A stretch of DNA of 27,403 bases from positions 1 through 27,403 of the forward strand of contig URBP01000018.1 of NCBI GenBank assembly GCA_900546105.1, in the 5' to 3' direction. A program made the position numbers and the translations under genes. The notes under the pieces are model-generated. The model had not been told where the DNA came from, searched no databases, and saw only the letters and a program-made list of their open reading frames with translations. Of this stretch, positions 7,386 through 15,562 are shown piece after piece (position 1 is the first letter of the stretch; every line of letters begins with the position of its first letter). Origin of the DNA: an uncultured Collinsella sp. GTDB taxonomy: Bacteria; Actinomycetota; Coriobacteriia; Coriobacteriales; Coriobacteriaceae.

Positions 7386-8666
7386 TTACTGCCTTGCGGC
7401 ACGTTGCAAATGCCGGCGTCCAAACAGCAGCAGCGCCGCGGGAACCGCCGTCACGACCATGCCCGCACCAACGAGCGTCTGCTGCACGCCAAACGTCGCC
7501 GCCAGCCAGGGAGCAATCGCCAGCGGGGCTACGCCGGCGAACATGTTGCCAAAGCCCATGACCGAATTTACGCGACCAAGCTGCTCGAGCGGAGCCGTCG
7601 TTTGCACGATGGTGTTGTGGAGCGGGTTGACGATGCCCCAAGCTATGCCCAGTGCAATCTGGCCGACAAGAGCCACGCCCACGTACGGTGTCCCCACATA
7701 GAGCAGACTTCCCAGGCCCACGGACATAAGCGCCACAAGCAGCGTCTTAAGGTTGACCAGGTGCGGCGGCAAGCGGAGCGCGAGCACGGCACCCAGCACC
7801 GCGCCCACACCGCAGGCCGACGAAAGCCAGCCCATCCACTCAACGCCGACGTGCAGGACATCGCGGTAGAAGAACGACTCCAGCGGATCGAAGGCTCCGT
7901 AGCCAAAGTTCGAAAGAAAAATGATGCAGAAAAGTAGCGCGAGGACGCTGTTGGTGAAGACCGTCTTGATGCTAGTCGCGAAGGTGGCGCGAGTGGATGC
8001 GCTGGGGTTGGAGCTTTGTCCCGCACGCTCCCCTTCCTCTGCCGAATCGGCATCCGCATGCCCGGCGACATGGCTGGCCCGCGGCCTAAAGCCCCAACCG
8101 ACGACGAACGCCAACACAGTAGAGAGCATCATAAGCACGAACACCGCGCGCGACGACGTAGCCGCCGCGACAAAGCCGCCCAGCGCGGGTCCGACGATAA
8201 TGCTCACGTTTGAGAACATGGCGATGGCGGAGTTGATGTCTTTGAGCTCGACGGGGTCGTCGGTGAGATAGGCCGGATAGGATGTGGCAATGGGCTGGGC
8301 GAATCCCATCGTAAAGCCCAGAAACACCGCGCCGAGCAGGACGACGCCGGTCGCGCTGCCAAAGGCGAGGATCGCCGCGCCGGTTGCCAGCGTGCCCACG
8401 ATGCTCAGCAAGAAATGGTAGCGCGGGCCCCGGGCGTCGAGCACCGCGCCACCCGCAAAGGATCCCATGATCACGAATACATTCATAAACAGGACGGCCA
8501 GCGATGTCGCGACGACCGAAGCGCCGTCCGCATAGGTGAGCGTTCCGATGACGCCGATAAAGTAGCTGGTCTGAAAGCCGGTGTAGATGAGGAAGCGCAT
8601 TGCCACCAGGCGCTTGGCCTGCACGGACAGCGACGATTGAGATTTTGAGAAAAGAGAGGCGAGCAT
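7386..8666 (-). CDS. MFS-family transporter, probable drug or metabolite exporter
   Basis: A 426-residue integral membrane protein with about twelve hydrophobic segments in two halves and a hydrophilic central loop (RASHVAGHADADSAEEGERAGQSSNPSAS). After the second helix GGAVLDARGPRYHF resembles MFS motif A. The general pattern is that of the MFS group holding macrolide and enterobactin exporters, but the substrate is not evident. The ATG at 8666 is chosen because AAGGAG lies 5 nt upstream; earlier in-frame starts lack a ribosome site. The stop codon abuts a 65-bp palindromic element, which probably forms the mRNA end. No linked regulator is present. A 7-bp inverted repeat, GTTTCAT/ATGAAAC, upstream (about 8679-8743) could be an operator but is short. 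Confidence 0.88.
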   Translation of the reverse strand: MLASLFSKSQSSLSVQAKRLVAMRFLIYTGFQTSYFIGVIGTLTYADGASVVATSLAVLFMNVFVIMGSFAGGAVLDARGPRYHFLLSIVGTLATGAAILAFGSATGVVLLGAVFLGFTMGFAQPIATSYPAYLTDDPVELKDINSAIAMFSNVSIIVGPALGGFVAAATSSRAVFVLMMLSTVLAFVVGWGFRPRASHVAGHADADSAEEGERAGQSSNPSASTRATFATSIKTVFTNSVLALLFCIIFLSNFGYGAFDPLESFFYRDVLHVGVEWMGWLSSACGVGAVLGAVLALRLPPHLVNLKTLLVALMSVGLGSLLYVGTPYVGVALVGQIALGIAWGIVNPLHNTIVQTTAPLEQLGRVNSVMGFGNMFAGVAPLAIAPWLAATFGVQQTLVGAGMVVTAVPAALLLFGRRHLQRAARQ

Positions 8667-8839
8667 GGAGACTCCTTGTTTCATACGAATACGGGCGGCG
8701 GGCATTCGCCACCGTCTGTCAAATCAATCTATCCGCATGAAACATTAAGGACGCATCAAGCCCCTTCTCTCCGTTTTCGCCCGTCATGAACTACTTGGTA
8801 AATTGTAAGGCATGTCCCACACATCTACTAAAGCAAAAT

Positions 8840-8872
8840 CCACCACAAAGGTGTCTGGCCCCTTTGCGGTGG
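8840..8872. repeat. Palindromic repeat of the CCACC(A/G)CAAAG family, copy C
   Basis: CCACCACAAAGG (8840-8851) pairs with CCTTTGCGGTGG (8861-8872), 11 of 12 positions, around the loop TGTCTGGCC. It differs from copy B by only a few bases. Confidence 0.85.
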
Positions 8873-8893
8873 AAGTGACATTTGCCCAGATAA

Positions 8894-8930
8894 AACCTGC
8901 CAAAATAAACCTGTCCCTTTTTGGCAGGTT
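8894..8930. repeat. CCTGCC hairpin, related in loop sequence to the CCACC repeats
   Basis: AACCTGCCAAAA (8894-8905) pairs perfectly with TTTTGGCAGGTT (8919-8930) around TAAACCTGTCCCT. The CCTGTCCC in the loop recalls the CCTGGCCCC of the CCACC copies, while the stem is entirely different. Confidence 0.75.
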
Positions 8931-8936
8931 ATGGCA

Positions 8937-9052
8937 GCGCAGCGAGCCGGTTCCAAGTGCCCCAGGTCGCCCCGAAAGAGGAGCGACGCGTACTTTGGTA
9001 CGCGAGCGACGGCTTGAGGGGCGAGATGGGGTGCTTGGGGCCGGCGCAGCGT
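8937..9052. repeat. Long imperfect palindrome of about 115 bp
   Basis: It is centred on CGCGTAC (8987-8993), TTTG, GTACGCG (8998-9004). Outside the centre the arms pair in blocks: GCCGG...CCAAG...CCCCA...TCGCCCC on the left against GGGGCGA...TGGGG...CTTGG...CCGGC on the right. It sits just beyond the 3' end of moaC-mobB and could fold into a long RNA hairpin. A 75-residue minus-strand reading frame crossing it is probably not a gene. Confidence 0.6.
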
Positions 9053-9058
9053 CAAGCC

Positions 9059-10357
9059 TTAAAGATGATCTTGGATAAGATCGCAGATGGCTCGGGCGTC
9101 GTTGATATTGATGGCTCGGGTCGCGAAACCGGCGTCGAATGCCTGACGCGCCAAGGCCTCATTGCAGGCAAGGGCCAGCGTGTGGCCATCGACCAGGTCG
9201 AGCGAGCTCTTGCCGCGCAGACGGTCGACACCGGAGCGCGCGACCACGATATTGTCGAAGCCCTCGGTCTTGTAGCCCTCGATGATCACCACGTCGACAT
9301 CGTTGTAGCGCGACAGCAGCTCGCGCGCGGGCATCTCGTCCTCCTCGCGCGTGTCGGCGTACTCCGCCCAGCGCGTGGCGCAGATGAGGCCCACGTGCTT
9401 GGAGCCGGCCTGGTGATGGCGCCAGGTGTCCTTAGCGGGCACGTCGATATCAAAGCCGTGGTGCCCATGATGCTTGAGCGAACCCACGCGCAGGCCGCGG
9501 CGGGTGAGCTCGGCGATGACCTTCTCGACGAGCGTGGTCTTGCCCGAGTTTTGGTAGCCGATAAACGCAATCGCGGGGACGGCCGGGGCCAGAGTTGCGG
9601 GCGCGACGACGGGTGCGCTCGCGGGCGCGGCACCATCAGCGGCCACGGACTCAACAGCAGCGACCTGACGCTCGGCACGATCCCACACGCCCGAGCGGCC
9701 GCCCTCCTTGTGCAGCAGGCGCACGTCGACGATTTCCATGCCGCGATCGACCGCCTTGCACATGTCGTAGATTGTCAGGCACGCGGCACTCGCGCCGGTC
9801 AGGGCCTCCATCTCGATACCCGTCTTGCCCGTCACACCCGCCGTGACCAGTACGTGAAAGCCAACCTGCCCGTCCGCGCGTGCCGGCGCCCAGCCCTCGG
9901 GCACGTCCTCGGCCGGCGTCCCCGCCGGAGCGATGGGCGCAATGTCGCACTTACTCTTGGTAATGAGCAACGGATGACACATGGGGATGATGTCGCTCGT
10001 GCGCTTGATGGCCATGATGCCCGCCACGCGCGCGCAGGCAAGCACGTCGCCCTTTTTGGCGCGGTCCTGCAGCACCATGGCCTGCGTCTCGGGGTGCATA
10101 AGGATGGTGCCCTCGGCGATGGCAATGCGATGGGTCTCGGCCTTGTCGGACACGTCGACCATGCGAACCTCGCCCTTGGCGTCCACGTGCGTCAGCTCGT
10201 CGCGACGGGCGTCACGGGCGGGCTCGGTGGCAGCACTGGCAGTCGGCCGTGCGGACGCGTCGGCGTTGCCAGCATTCGCCGCAGCCGTGACTTTGTGGGC
10301 AGACATCGCGGCCCTGCGAGCGGCCTTGGTGGCATCGGCGTACCTGCTCTTGGCCAT
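9059..10357 (-). CDS. moaC: MoaC-MobB fusion: cyclic pyranopterin monophosphate synthase joined to a molybdenum-cofactor P-loop GTP-binding protein
   Basis: A 432-residue two-domain protein of molybdenum cofactor synthesis. Residues 54-225 are MoaC, which turns the MoaA product into cyclic pyranopterin monophosphate: LTHVDAKGEVRMVDV, KGDVLACARVAGIMAIKRTSDIIPMCHPL and YDMCKAVDRGMEI carry the expected catalytic Lys, His and Asp residues. After an Ala/Pro-rich linker (about 235-260), residues 262-432 are MobB, with the P-loop GYQNSGKTT (267-275), SLKHHGHHGFDIDVPAKDTW and HHQAGSKHV, and VVIIEGYK as a Walker B-like segment. MobB is a GTP-binding partner of MobA in guanine-dinucleotide cofactor formation. 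The first 53 residues are an Ala-rich tail of unknown role. The start at 10357 has GGAGG 8 nt upstream, inside the end of moaA; four bases separate the genes, so they are probably coupled. Confidence 0.92.
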   Translation of the reverse strand: MAKSRYADATKAARRAAMSAHKVTAAANAGNADASARPTASAATEPARDARRDELTHVDAKGEVRMVDVSDKAETHRIAIAEGTILMHPETQAMVLQDRAKKGDVLACARVAGIMAIKRTSDIIPMCHPLLITKSKCDIAPIAPAGTPAEDVPEGWAPARADGQVGFHVLVTAGVTGKTGIEMEALTGASAACLTIYDMCKAVDRGMEIVDVRLLHKEGGRSGVWDRAERQVAAVESVAADGAAPASAPVVAPATLAPAVPAIAFIGYQNSGKTTLVEKVIAELTRRGLRVGSLKHHGHHGFDIDVPAKDTWRHHQAGSKHVGLICATRWAEYADTREEDEMPARELLSRYNDVDVVIIEGYKTEGFDNIVVARSGVDRLRGKSSLDLVDGHTLALACNEALARQAFDAGFATRAININDARAICDLIQDHL

Positions 10358-10361
10358 ATGA

Positions 10362-11417
10362 TCATCCTCCGATTTGGGACATAAATCGTTGCGTGCCCTC
10401 AATTATCGCGTGTTCCTGCGGTTTGTGGGCGACGGCATCGCGCCAAATCGAAAGTACCTGCATATCATCACCACGGTGCAGGGCGTCGCGCACCGAATAC
10501 TCGGCATCGCTGAACAGGCACGGACGCACGTTGCCGTCGGCCGTCAGGCGCAGGCGGTTGCAGCTCGCGCAAAAATGGTTGGACATGGCGCTAATGAAGC
10601 CGACCGTTCCCGCCGCGCCCGGAAAGCGCCAATAGCGCGCGGGGCCCGCGCCGGCAGGAGCGTCACTGATGTCGAGCGGTTCGAGCTCGCCCAGACCTAC
10701 CGCGGCGGCCCCGGCATTGACGCGCGCCCGCAGTTCGTCGCTCGGCACGGTGTCGCTCGCATCCCACAGCGCCGGATTGAGCGCAGGCGCATGCGGGTCC
10801 ACAGCGCAATGCGAGCTCGTGCGCTCGTCGCCGATGGGCATGTATTCGATAAAGCGCAGGTGGATGGGGCGGTCGAGCGTGAGCCGCGCGAGAGCCGCCA
10901 CATCCTGGTTGAGCCGGCGCACAACAACGCAGTTGACCTTAACGGGCTCAAAGCCCCAAGCCAGCGCCGCGTCGATGCCAGCCATGGTCTGTTCGAGTCG
11001 ACCCAGGCGCGTGATCTTTCCAAACAGCGTAGGGTCGAGCGTATCGAGCGAAATGTTGACGCGGTCAAGCCCGGCATCTTTGAGCTGCGGTGCCAGTTTG
11101 GGCAACAGGGCGCCGTTGGTGGTGAGCGAGATGTCCTCGATCTGCGGAATCGCGCGGATGTCGCGAATGAGCGGGATGATACGGCGGCTGACCAGCGGCT
11201 CGCCGCCCGTCAGGCGCACGCGGCGAATGCCCTCCCCCGCCACCAAGCGCACAAAGCGGGCGATTTCCTCGGCACTGAGTAGCTCGTCGTGTACACGGGG
11301 CGCCACGCCATCGGCCGGCATGCAGTAAATGCAGCGGAAATTGCACTTGTCGGTAACGGCAATGCGCAGGTAGTTGATATCGCGGCCAAAACCGTCATGT
11401 TGCACGTGCCCGTCCAC
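10362..11417 (-). CDS. moaA: GTP 3',8-cyclase MoaA (radical SAM)
   Basis: A 351-residue enzyme catalysing the first step of molybdenum cofactor synthesis, the radical rearrangement of GTP, with MoaC completing the conversion. The radical-SAM cluster motif is C25-NFR-C29-IY-C32, followed by LTGGEPLVS for SAM binding. The C-terminal second cluster that binds GTP uses C283, C286 and C300 (CASCNRLRL ... RPCLF). The protein ends in Gly-Gly, a tail known to matter for MoaA activity. Length is normal for the family. The start is GTG at 11417, 5 nt after GGGGAGG. It is the first gene of a two-gene operon with moaC-mobB; moaB/mog, moaD/E and moeA are not in the window. Confidence 0.95.
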   Translation of the reverse strand: MDGHVQHDGFGRDINYLRIAVTDKCNFRCIYCMPADGVAPRVHDELLSAEEIARFVRLVAGEGIRRVRLTGGEPLVSRRIIPLIRDIRAIPQIEDISLTTNGALLPKLAPQLKDAGLDRVNISLDTLDPTLFGKITRLGRLEQTMAGIDAALAWGFEPVKVNCVVVRRLNQDVAALARLTLDRPIHLRFIEYMPIGDERTSSHCAVDPHAPALNPALWDASDTVPSDELRARVNAGAAAVGLGELEPLDISDAPAGAGPARYWRFPGAAGTVGFISAMSNHFCASCNRLRLTADGNVRPCLFSDAEYSVRDALHRGDDMQVLSIWRDAVAHKPQEHAIIEGTQRFMSQIGG

Positions 11418-11457
11418 GCAGTCCTCCCCTCGCGCGGCGTTTTATTCTTCGGAAAAC

Positions 11458-11463
11458 ATAATA
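11458..11463 (-). promoter_or_regulatory. Candidate -10 box of the moaA operon
   Basis: TATTAT on the minus strand at 11458-11463 would start transcription about 33 nt before the moaA GTG. No good -35 box is found at the right distance, so confidence is limited. Confidence 0.4.
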
Positions 11464-11549
11464 CCCCACGGGAGAATCATGCCGACACCCGTACGACAGG
11501 ACAGGTCGCTTCGAGCAAAACGGACTTTCCAAGCCCATCCTCAGCATAC

Positions 11550-11614
11550 AAACCATCACAACATTCGATGCTTTTCCCGATTTTGGCAAAAAACGTCGAA
11601 TGTTGTGCTGGTTT
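11550..11614. repeat. 65-bp palindromic element, copy 2
   Basis: The arms 11550-11568 and 11596-11614 are 19 bp with one mismatch and enclose a 27-nt loop. Left arm and total length equal copy 1 at 7321-7385, and the loop aligns with copy 1 in reverse complement. It lies 48 nt beyond the stop of the downstream ABC exporter gene, as copy 1 does beyond the MFS gene. Confidence 0.88.
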
Positions 11615-11662
11615 GAAGCGAGGTGAGAGGCGCAGAGGACCAAAGCATCGTGCTCGAACAGG

Positions 11663-13561
11663 TTAATCCAACTCTTTTAAGCCATGCGCCAGCTGCCAGT
11701 ACTCGCCGTGTTGGGCGAGCAGCTCTTCGTGCGTGCCGCGCTCGATGATGCGACCGTGTTCGAGGACCATGATGGCGTCGGCGTCGCGGACGGTGGACAG
11801 GCGGTGCGCGATCATAAACGTGGTGCGTCCGCGCATGATGCGGTCCATGCCGCGCTCGATGAGCTTTTCGGTGCGCGTGTCGATAGAGCTCGTGGCCTCG
11901 TCCAAGATGAGCACCGGCGGGTCGGCAACGGCCACGCGCGCGATGGCGAGCAGCTGGCGCTGGCCCTGCGACAGGTTGGCGCCGTCGGCCGTGACCGGTG
12001 TGTCGTAGCCTCTAGGCAGGCGGCGGATAAACGAATCCGCGCAGGCAGCCTCGGCAGCGGCGCGCACTTCCTCGTCGGTCGCGTCGAGCTTGCCAAAGCG
12101 GATGTTCTGTGCGATGGTGCCGCTAAACAGGTGCGTGTCCTGCGGCACAATGCCGAGCGACCCGCGCAGGCTGGCCTTGGCAATGTGCTTGACGTCGATG
12201 CCGTCGTACGTGATCTCGCCGTCATCGACCTCGTAGAAGCGGTTGATGAGGTTAGTGATGGTCGTCTTACCGGCGCCCGTCGAGCCCACAAACGCGATCT
12301 TTTGCCCCGGCTTGGCAAACAGGTTGAGGTCCGTGAGCACACGGGTGCCCGGCACGTAGGAAAAGTCCACGGCATGGAAGCGCACGTCGCCGGCGAGCGG
12401 GACCAAGCCGCACGTGAGCTCGGTGCCGTCGGCAGCCACCGCACGGCCCGACTCATCAACGGCAGCCACATCATGCAGGTGCCCGTACGCGCCCACGCCC
12501 TGGCCCTCGGGAATCTTCCATGCCCACGCGGCGTCGCCCGTCTGCACCAGCTCCACGCAGCCCTCGTCCACCTCGGGCTCAAGATCCATGGCGGCAAACA
12601 GGCGCTCGGCGCCGGCCAGCGCGTTGAGCAAGAAGTTGCCCAGCTGCGTAAACTGATTGATGGGCATGGCGGCCTGACGCACAAAGACCAGGTAGCTTGC
12701 GAGCGCACCTACATCGGCCAGACCGTTGATGCAGAGCATGCCGCCTGCCACCGCAACGATGGCGTAGTTGGCATAGCCGATCACCACGGTCATGGGCACC
12801 ATCGAGTTGGCGTAGGCCTGCGCGGCACCACCGGTGCGGCGCAGCTCTTGGTTGCGCGCGTCAAAACCAGCCACGTTGGCCTGTTCGTGATTAAAGACCT
12901 TGATGACCTTTTGGCCCGAGACCATCTCTTCGATATATCCGTCCAAATCGCCCAGCGACGCCTGTTGGGCGGCAAAAAAGCGCTTGGAACGCATGCCCGA
13001 GTAGCGCGCGTACAGCACAATGGCCACATCGCACACGAGCGTGATAATCGTGAGCTGCCAGTTGAGGATGATGAGCATGGCCGTGGTGCCGACCACCTGG
13101 ATGCTCGCCTGAATCACGTTGGCAAAGCTGTTGTTGAGCGCCTCGGAGACGGTGTCGACGTCGTTGGTAAAGAAGCTCATGATGTCACCCGAGCGCGTGC
13201 TGTCGAAGTAGCTCAGCGGCAGCATCTGGATGTGCGCAAACAGGTCGCGGCGGATATCGGAGACCACGCGCTGGGCCGCGCGCACCATAATCTGCGAGTA
13301 GCCCAGAGCCGAGAGCACGCCCGCGGCGTAGATGGCAGCGGTAAAGATAACCTGCCTGGCGAGCAGTTCCTCGCCGCCCGTTGCCAAACCGTTGACGATG
13401 GGGCGCACCATGTAGGTACCGGCAAGGCTTGCGATGGCGGCCACAGAGGCAAGCACACCCACTGCGAGCAGCGAGAACTTGGCATGCCCCATGTAGGAGA
13501 GCAGGCGGCGAAGCGTCTGCGCCAGATTGGCGGGACGGGCCTGAGCGGATGTCTTAGGCAC
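11663..13561 (-). CDS. ABC exporter half-transporter with canonical ATP site (second gene of a heterodimer)
   Basis: A 632-residue protein: an N-terminal six-helix exporter domain (about 20-320) and a C-terminal nucleotide-binding domain. The ATPase motifs are canonical: Walker A GSTGAGKTT, signature LSQGQRQ, Walker B VLILDEATSSID with catalytic Glu, and switch His in MIAHRLSTV. An insert of roughly 50 residues (VELVQTGDAAWAWK ... TCGLVPLAGDV) separates the domains. The GTG at 13561 has AAGGAG 9 nt upstream and overlaps the preceding stop by 8 nt (GTGCCTAA). The ATG at 13570 directly touches the Shine-Dalgarno sequence and is less likely. It pairs with the upstream gene to form a heterodimeric exporter, probably for drugs, lipids or peptides; the substrate is unknown. 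Confidence 0.92.
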   Translation of the reverse strand: MPKTSAQARPANLAQTLRRLLSYMGHAKFSLLAVGVLASVAAIASLAGTYMVRPIVNGLATGGEELLARQVIFTAAIYAAGVLSALGYSQIMVRAAQRVVSDIRRDLFAHIQMLPLSYFDSTRSGDIMSFFTNDVDTVSEALNNSFANVIQASIQVVGTTAMLIILNWQLTIITLVCDVAIVLYARYSGMRSKRFFAAQQASLGDLDGYIEEMVSGQKVIKVFNHEQANVAGFDARNQELRRTGGAAQAYANSMVPMTVVIGYANYAIVAVAGGMLCINGLADVGALASYLVFVRQAAMPINQFTQLGNFLLNALAGAERLFAAMDLEPEVDEGCVELVQTGDAAWAWKIPEGQGVGAYGHLHDVAAVDESGRAVAADGTELTCGLVPLAGDVRFHAVDFSYVPGTRVLTDLNLFAKPGQKIAFVGSTGAGKTTITNLINRFYEVDDGEITYDGIDVKHIAKASLRGSLGIVPQDTHLFSGTIAQNIRFGKLDATDEEVRAAAEAACADSFIRRLPRGYDTPVTADGANLSQGQRQLLAIARVAVADPPVLILDEATSSIDTRTEKLIERGMDRIMRGRTTFMIAHRLSTVRDADAIMVLEHGRIIERGTHEELLAQHGEYWQLAHGLKELD

Positions 13562-15374
13562 GATGCTCATCTCCTTTCGCAGCCTGAAGCGATCCACTGG
13601 GGCCAGAGGAAGACAGGGCATTTGCGCCATCCACGACGCCCGCATCCCCCGCAAACTCCATCTGCGAGGCATAAATCTCCTGATAAATGGCGTCGCCCGC
13701 CAGCAGCTCCTCGTGCGTGCCCACACCGTGGACACAGCCGTCGTCCAACACCACGATGCGGTCGGCATCCATAACGCTCGCAATGCGCTGCGCAATGACA
13801 ATCACCGTCGTATTGGGAATCTGAGCAATATGCTCGCGAATCTTAGCGTCGGTCGCCATATCGACCGCGCTGGTTGAGTCATCAAAAATGAGCACGCGCG
13901 GATGCTTGAGCAGCGTGCGCGCAATGCACAGGCGTTGCTTCTGGCCGCCCGAAACACCGGCGCCGCCTTGGCCCAACTCGCCGTCCAGCCCGCCGATGCG
14001 ATCCAGGAACTCGTCCACGCATGCCGCCCGGCAGGCCGCGAGGAGCTCATCGTCCGACGCCTGCGGATTGCCCCACTGCAGGTTCTCGCGCACGGTACCC
14101 GTAAACAGCACGTTCTTTTGCAGCACGATACCCACGGCGTCGCGCAGGGCAACCAGGTCGTAATTGCGCACATCGCGCCCGCCCACGAGCACGGCGCCTT
14201 CGGTGGCGTCGTACAGGCGCGCGATTAGCTGCACAAGCGAACTCTTGCCCGAGCCCGTGCCGCCGAGCACGCCCACCGTGGAGCCCGCCTCAATGCAAAG
14301 GTCAATATGCTCGAGCACATCCTCGGCAGCATCCGCGCGGTACTTAAACGACACGTCGCGAAACTCGATGCTTCCGTCGGCCACCCCGTGCACGGCAGTG
14401 GCAGCGTCGGGCGCCTGGATAAGCGAACGCTCGTCGAGCACCCGCGAGATGCGCTCCACGCTGGCAAGTGCGCGGGTGAGCAGCAAAAACACGTTGGAAA
14501 TCATCATGAGCGAGTTCATGATCAGCAGCACATAGCTCATAAAGCCCGTGAGCGAGCCCACGCCGAGCTCGCCGGCAAGAATCATGCGCCCGCCGATCCA
14601 CAGAATGGAAAGCGCCGCCACGTACATCGACAGCTGAAACACCGGCAGGTTGAGCACGGCGTTGCCAAAGGCCTTCGTCGCCGTGTGCGCAAGCTCGGTA
14701 TTGACGGCATCGAACTTGGCCTCCTCGTGCTCGGCGCGCACGTACGCTTTGACGGCGCGCACGGCGGTGAGGTCTTCCTGCACCACACCGTTGAGATGGT
14801 CCATCGAGGTCTGCAGCTGGCGGTAGAGCGGACTGACGCGATAGGTGATAACGCCCAGCACGATCGCCAGCACCGGCAGGATGATCGCAAATACAGTGGC
14901 GAGCGGGCGCGACAGCACCAGCGCATAGACCAAGCCGACGATAAGCGTCACGGGGCCGCGCACCATAGGGCGAAAGCCGTTGCCGATAGCGTTTTGAATC
15001 ACGGTGATGTCGGTGGTCATGCGCGTGACGAGCGAGCTAGCGTCGTAGTTGTCCAGATTGCCAAAAGCGAGCGTCTGGATCTTGCGATACTCGGCCTCGC
15101 GCAGGCTAGCGCCCAGCCCCGAGGCGACGCGAGCAGACGTGCGTGCATAGCCCAAGCCAAGTACCAGCGAACATGCGGCGCATACCAACATATACGTGCC
15201 CTGCAACAGCATGTAGTTGATGTCGCCCGCGGGCACGCCCACATCGATGATATTTGCCATGATGACCGGGATAAACAGCTCGAGCGCCGTCTCGGCCGTC
15301 ACAAAGAGCACGCCGAGTATGGCGTCGCGGCGGTATGCCCCCAGATAGGAAAACAAAATCTTGAGATTGCGCAC
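13554..15374 (-). CDS. ABC exporter half-transporter with degenerate ATP site (first gene of a heterodimer)
   Basis: A 606-residue exporter subunit: six membrane helices (about 15-310) and an ATPase domain with Walker A GGTGSGKSS and signature VSGGQKQR. Walker B reads VLIFDDSTSAVD, with Asp where the catalytic Glu normally lies, and the switch His is Gln (VIAQRIASV). This combination is known from the degenerate-site subunit of heterodimeric exporters such as TM287/288 and BmrCD, so the subunit should pair with the following gene product, which has the intact residues. The start is GTG at 15374 behind GGGGGA; no better start is seen. A strong promoter lies just upstream, and the two genes overlap by 8 nt. 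Confidence 0.92.
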   Translation of the reverse strand: MRNLKILFSYLGAYRRDAILGVLFVTAETALELFIPVIMANIIDVGVPAGDINYMLLQGTYMLVCAACSLVLGLGYARTSARVASGLGASLREAEYRKIQTLAFGNLDNYDASSLVTRMTTDITVIQNAIGNGFRPMVRGPVTLIVGLVYALVLSRPLATVFAIILPVLAIVLGVITYRVSPLYRQLQTSMDHLNGVVQEDLTAVRAVKAYVRAEHEEAKFDAVNTELAHTATKAFGNAVLNLPVFQLSMYVAALSILWIGGRMILAGELGVGSLTGFMSYVLLIMNSLMMISNVFLLLTRALASVERISRVLDERSLIQAPDAATAVHGVADGSIEFRDVSFKYRADAAEDVLEHIDLCIEAGSTVGVLGGTGSGKSSLVQLIARLYDATEGAVLVGGRDVRNYDLVALRDAVGIVLQKNVLFTGTVRENLQWGNPQASDDELLAACRAACVDEFLDRIGGLDGELGQGGAGVSGGQKQRLCIARTLLKHPRVLIFDDSTSAVDMATDAKIREHIAQIPNTTVIVIAQRIASVMDADRIVVLDDGCVHGVGTHEELLAGDAIYQEIYASQMEFAGDAGVVDGANALSSSGPSGSLQAAKGDEHRA

Positions 15375-15415
15375 GCAGGTTCATCCCCCATCAAACGTTG
15401 TTCGCAAACCCACGT

Positions 15416-15443
15416 ATTATGGCGCGCCGTGCGGCGGTGTCAA
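15416..15443 (-). promoter_or_regulatory. Strong promoter of the ABC exporter operon
   Basis: On the minus strand a perfect TTGACA (15438-15443) and CATAAT (15416-15421) are separated by 16 nt; transcription would start about 35 nt before the GTG at 15374. The spacer is very GC-rich and includes the palindrome GGCGCGCC (15421-15428), which touches the -10 box. Confidence 0.75.
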
Positions 15444-15562
15444 GTGCTCCGAAATCGATTTCTGCAAGGCTAGTGCAGGCGCCATGCTCACAGGGCGCAT
15501 GTCCGTATTCAATTGGAAATGAACGCGAGCGTGACCTTTTCGCCCCGCTGCCAACACAAATC

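Larger units (their letters stand above)
8667..9058. other. Repeat-rich intergenic region between the MFS and moaC-mobB genes
   Basis: A 392-bp stretch with no supportable gene. It contains three palindromic structures in a row: a CCACC-family repeat (8840-8872), a CCTGCC hairpin (8894-8930) and a long imperfect palindrome (about 8937-9052) ending just beyond the moaC-mobB stop codon. The part nearest the MFS gene should hold its promoter, but no clear pair of boxes is visible. Confidence 0.7.

Noticed and set aside
8828..9055. 75-residue minus-strand reading frame across the repeats near moaC-mobB
   Set aside because: It consists of palindromic repeat sequence, lacks a ribosome site and resembles no protein family.
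11684..13774. 696-residue plus-strand reading frame
   Set aside because: It is the antisense shadow of the ABC exporter gene with its clear ATPase motifs.
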